Assembly (NCBI RefSeq): GCF_002737765.1
Contig: NZ_PEGG01000087.1
Location: 1 to 5,698, forward strand
DNA length: 5,698 bases
Direction: 5' to 3'
From: Caulobacter sp. B11
GTDB lineage: Bacteria; Pseudomonadota; Alphaproteobacteria; Caulobacterales; Caulobacteraceae
The translations under genes and the position numbers were made by a program. Positions 5,023-5,698 of the stretch are shown one piece after another. Below the pieces are notes generated by a model. That model searched no databases. It worked only from the letters and a program-made list of their open reading frames with translations, and was not told the origin of the DNA. Numbering within the stretch: position 1 is the first letter of the stretch; each line of letters begins with the position of its first letter.

Positions 5023-5698
5023 ATGTCAGCCAAGCCGTTCCAGCACGCGCCGGACGCGCCGTGGATTTCCGCACCTATGCGGGCCATTCCACGGCCGAAA
5101 AGTCCAACACCCTGTACCGCGCCAACCTGTCCAAGGGCCAGACCGGCCTGTCGGTGGCCTTCGACCTGCCCACCCAGACCGGCTATGACGCCGACCACAT
5201 CCTGTCGCGCGGCGAGGTCGGCAAGGTGGGCGTGCCGATCAGCCATCTGGGCGACATGCGCACCCTGTTCGACCAGATCCCGCTGGAACAGTCCAACACC
5301 TCGATGACCATCAACGCCCCGGCCGCCTGGCTGCTGGCGATGTATGTGGCCCTGGCCGACGAGCAGGGGGCCGACCGCAAGCTGCTGCAGGGCACGACGC
5401 AGAATGATCTGATCAAGGAATATCTGTCGCGCGGCACCTACATCTTCCCGCCCGGCCCCAGCCTGCGGCTGATCGGCGACATGATCGCCTGGTGCTATAT
5501 CGAGGTTCCCAAGTGGAACCCGATGAACGTCTGCAGCTATCACCTGCAGGAAGCCGGGGCGACGCCGGAGCAGGAGTTGGCCTTCGCCCTGGCCACCGCC
5601 ATTTCCGTGCTCGACACCGTGCGGGCCGGCGGCCAGGTGCCCGAGGAAGACTTCGAGATCGTCGCCCTCGGCGGATCAGCTTCTTCGTCAATGCCGGG
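5023..5698 (+). CDS. ecm: Ethylmalonyl-CoA mutase, N-terminal part, with two apparent frameshifts
   Basis: This is the N-terminal third of a B12-dependent acyl-CoA mutase of the Ecm/MeaA type, which converts ethylmalonyl-CoA to methylsuccinyl-CoA after Ccr. Translation begins MSAKPFQHAPDAPWI at the ATG 5023 (GGGAAG upstream). Family residues then continue only in another frame from 5067: FRTYAGHSTA, GLSVAFDLPTQTGYD, NTSMTINA, GTTQNDLIKEYLSRGTYIFP and WNPMNVCSYHLQEAGATP. TQTGYD in place of the THRGYD of classical methylmalonyl-CoA mutase favours Ecm. One missing T in the run at 5066-5068 would join the two frames as PWIFRTYAGHS. Alternatively a GTG at 5061 could start the second frame directly, with a weak ribosome binding site. 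Near 5667-5673 the frame shifts again: the expected RISFFVNAG is read only from 5672, and one missing base (for example CTCGGCCGG) would restore it. The gene runs off the window. It is either broken or affected by indel errors. Confidence 0.85.

Noticed and set aside
4954..5307. A 117-residue plus-strand protein starting at 4954
   Set aside because: Its second half is an out-of-frame reading of ecm, and its first part is leader plus the true ecm N-terminus. It is explained by the frameshift.

Overview
The DNA is GC-rich with strong GC bias at third codon positions. It carries a crotonyl-CoA carboxylase/reductase gene and the start of a coenzyme-B12-dependent ethylmalonyl-CoA mutase gene. This combination points to an alphaproteobacterium, most likely of the Caulobacterales (Caulobacter/Phenylobacterium type). 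That placement is inferred from gene content and base composition, not from a marker gene.

Left part (1-2150): after a terminator-like hairpin (80-115) comes a tightly coupled two-gene unit on the plus strand. The first gene (140-1129) encodes a protein with an HExxH motif and a downstream DPRPxDGxxH block, the signature of the aKG-HExxH-type peptide beta-hydroxylase family (HEXXH motif domain, TIGR04267-like). The second gene (1126-2082) overlaps it by ATGA and encodes an ATP-grasp-fold protein of unknown substrate. A hydroxylase-like metalloenzyme coupled to an ATP-grasp enzyme is the most novel-looking content of the window. It could be a peptide- or metabolite-tailoring pair, but no precursor peptide gene is visible here. 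Two hairpins (2087-2123 and 2128-2150) separate this unit from the convergent ccr gene.

Right part (2149-5698): this is an ethylmalonyl-CoA pathway locus. ccr (2149-3423, minus) is complete. Divergently, across 264 bases of intergenic DNA, lies a crotonase-superfamily gene (3688-4416, plus) that keeps one of the two classical catalytic glutamates and lacks the other. A small DUF465/YdcH-type protein (4525-4767, plus) follows. A 255-base gap with two tandem perfect-stem hairpins comes next, then the N-terminal part of ecm/meaA (5023 to the window edge). Ccr makes ethylmalonyl-CoA from crotonyl-CoA, CO2 and NADPH. Ecm then isomerises ethylmalonyl-CoA to methylsuccinyl-CoA. Together they belong to the acetyl-CoA assimilation route used by organisms that lack isocitrate lyase.

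The ecm reading frame is interrupted by what look like two single-base losses, near 5065-5068 and near 5667-5673. Both fall in short homopolymer or near-repeat contexts, and the other genes are intact. Either the sequence contains indel errors or this ecm copy is broken. I found no CRISPR array, rRNA, tRNA or mobile element.
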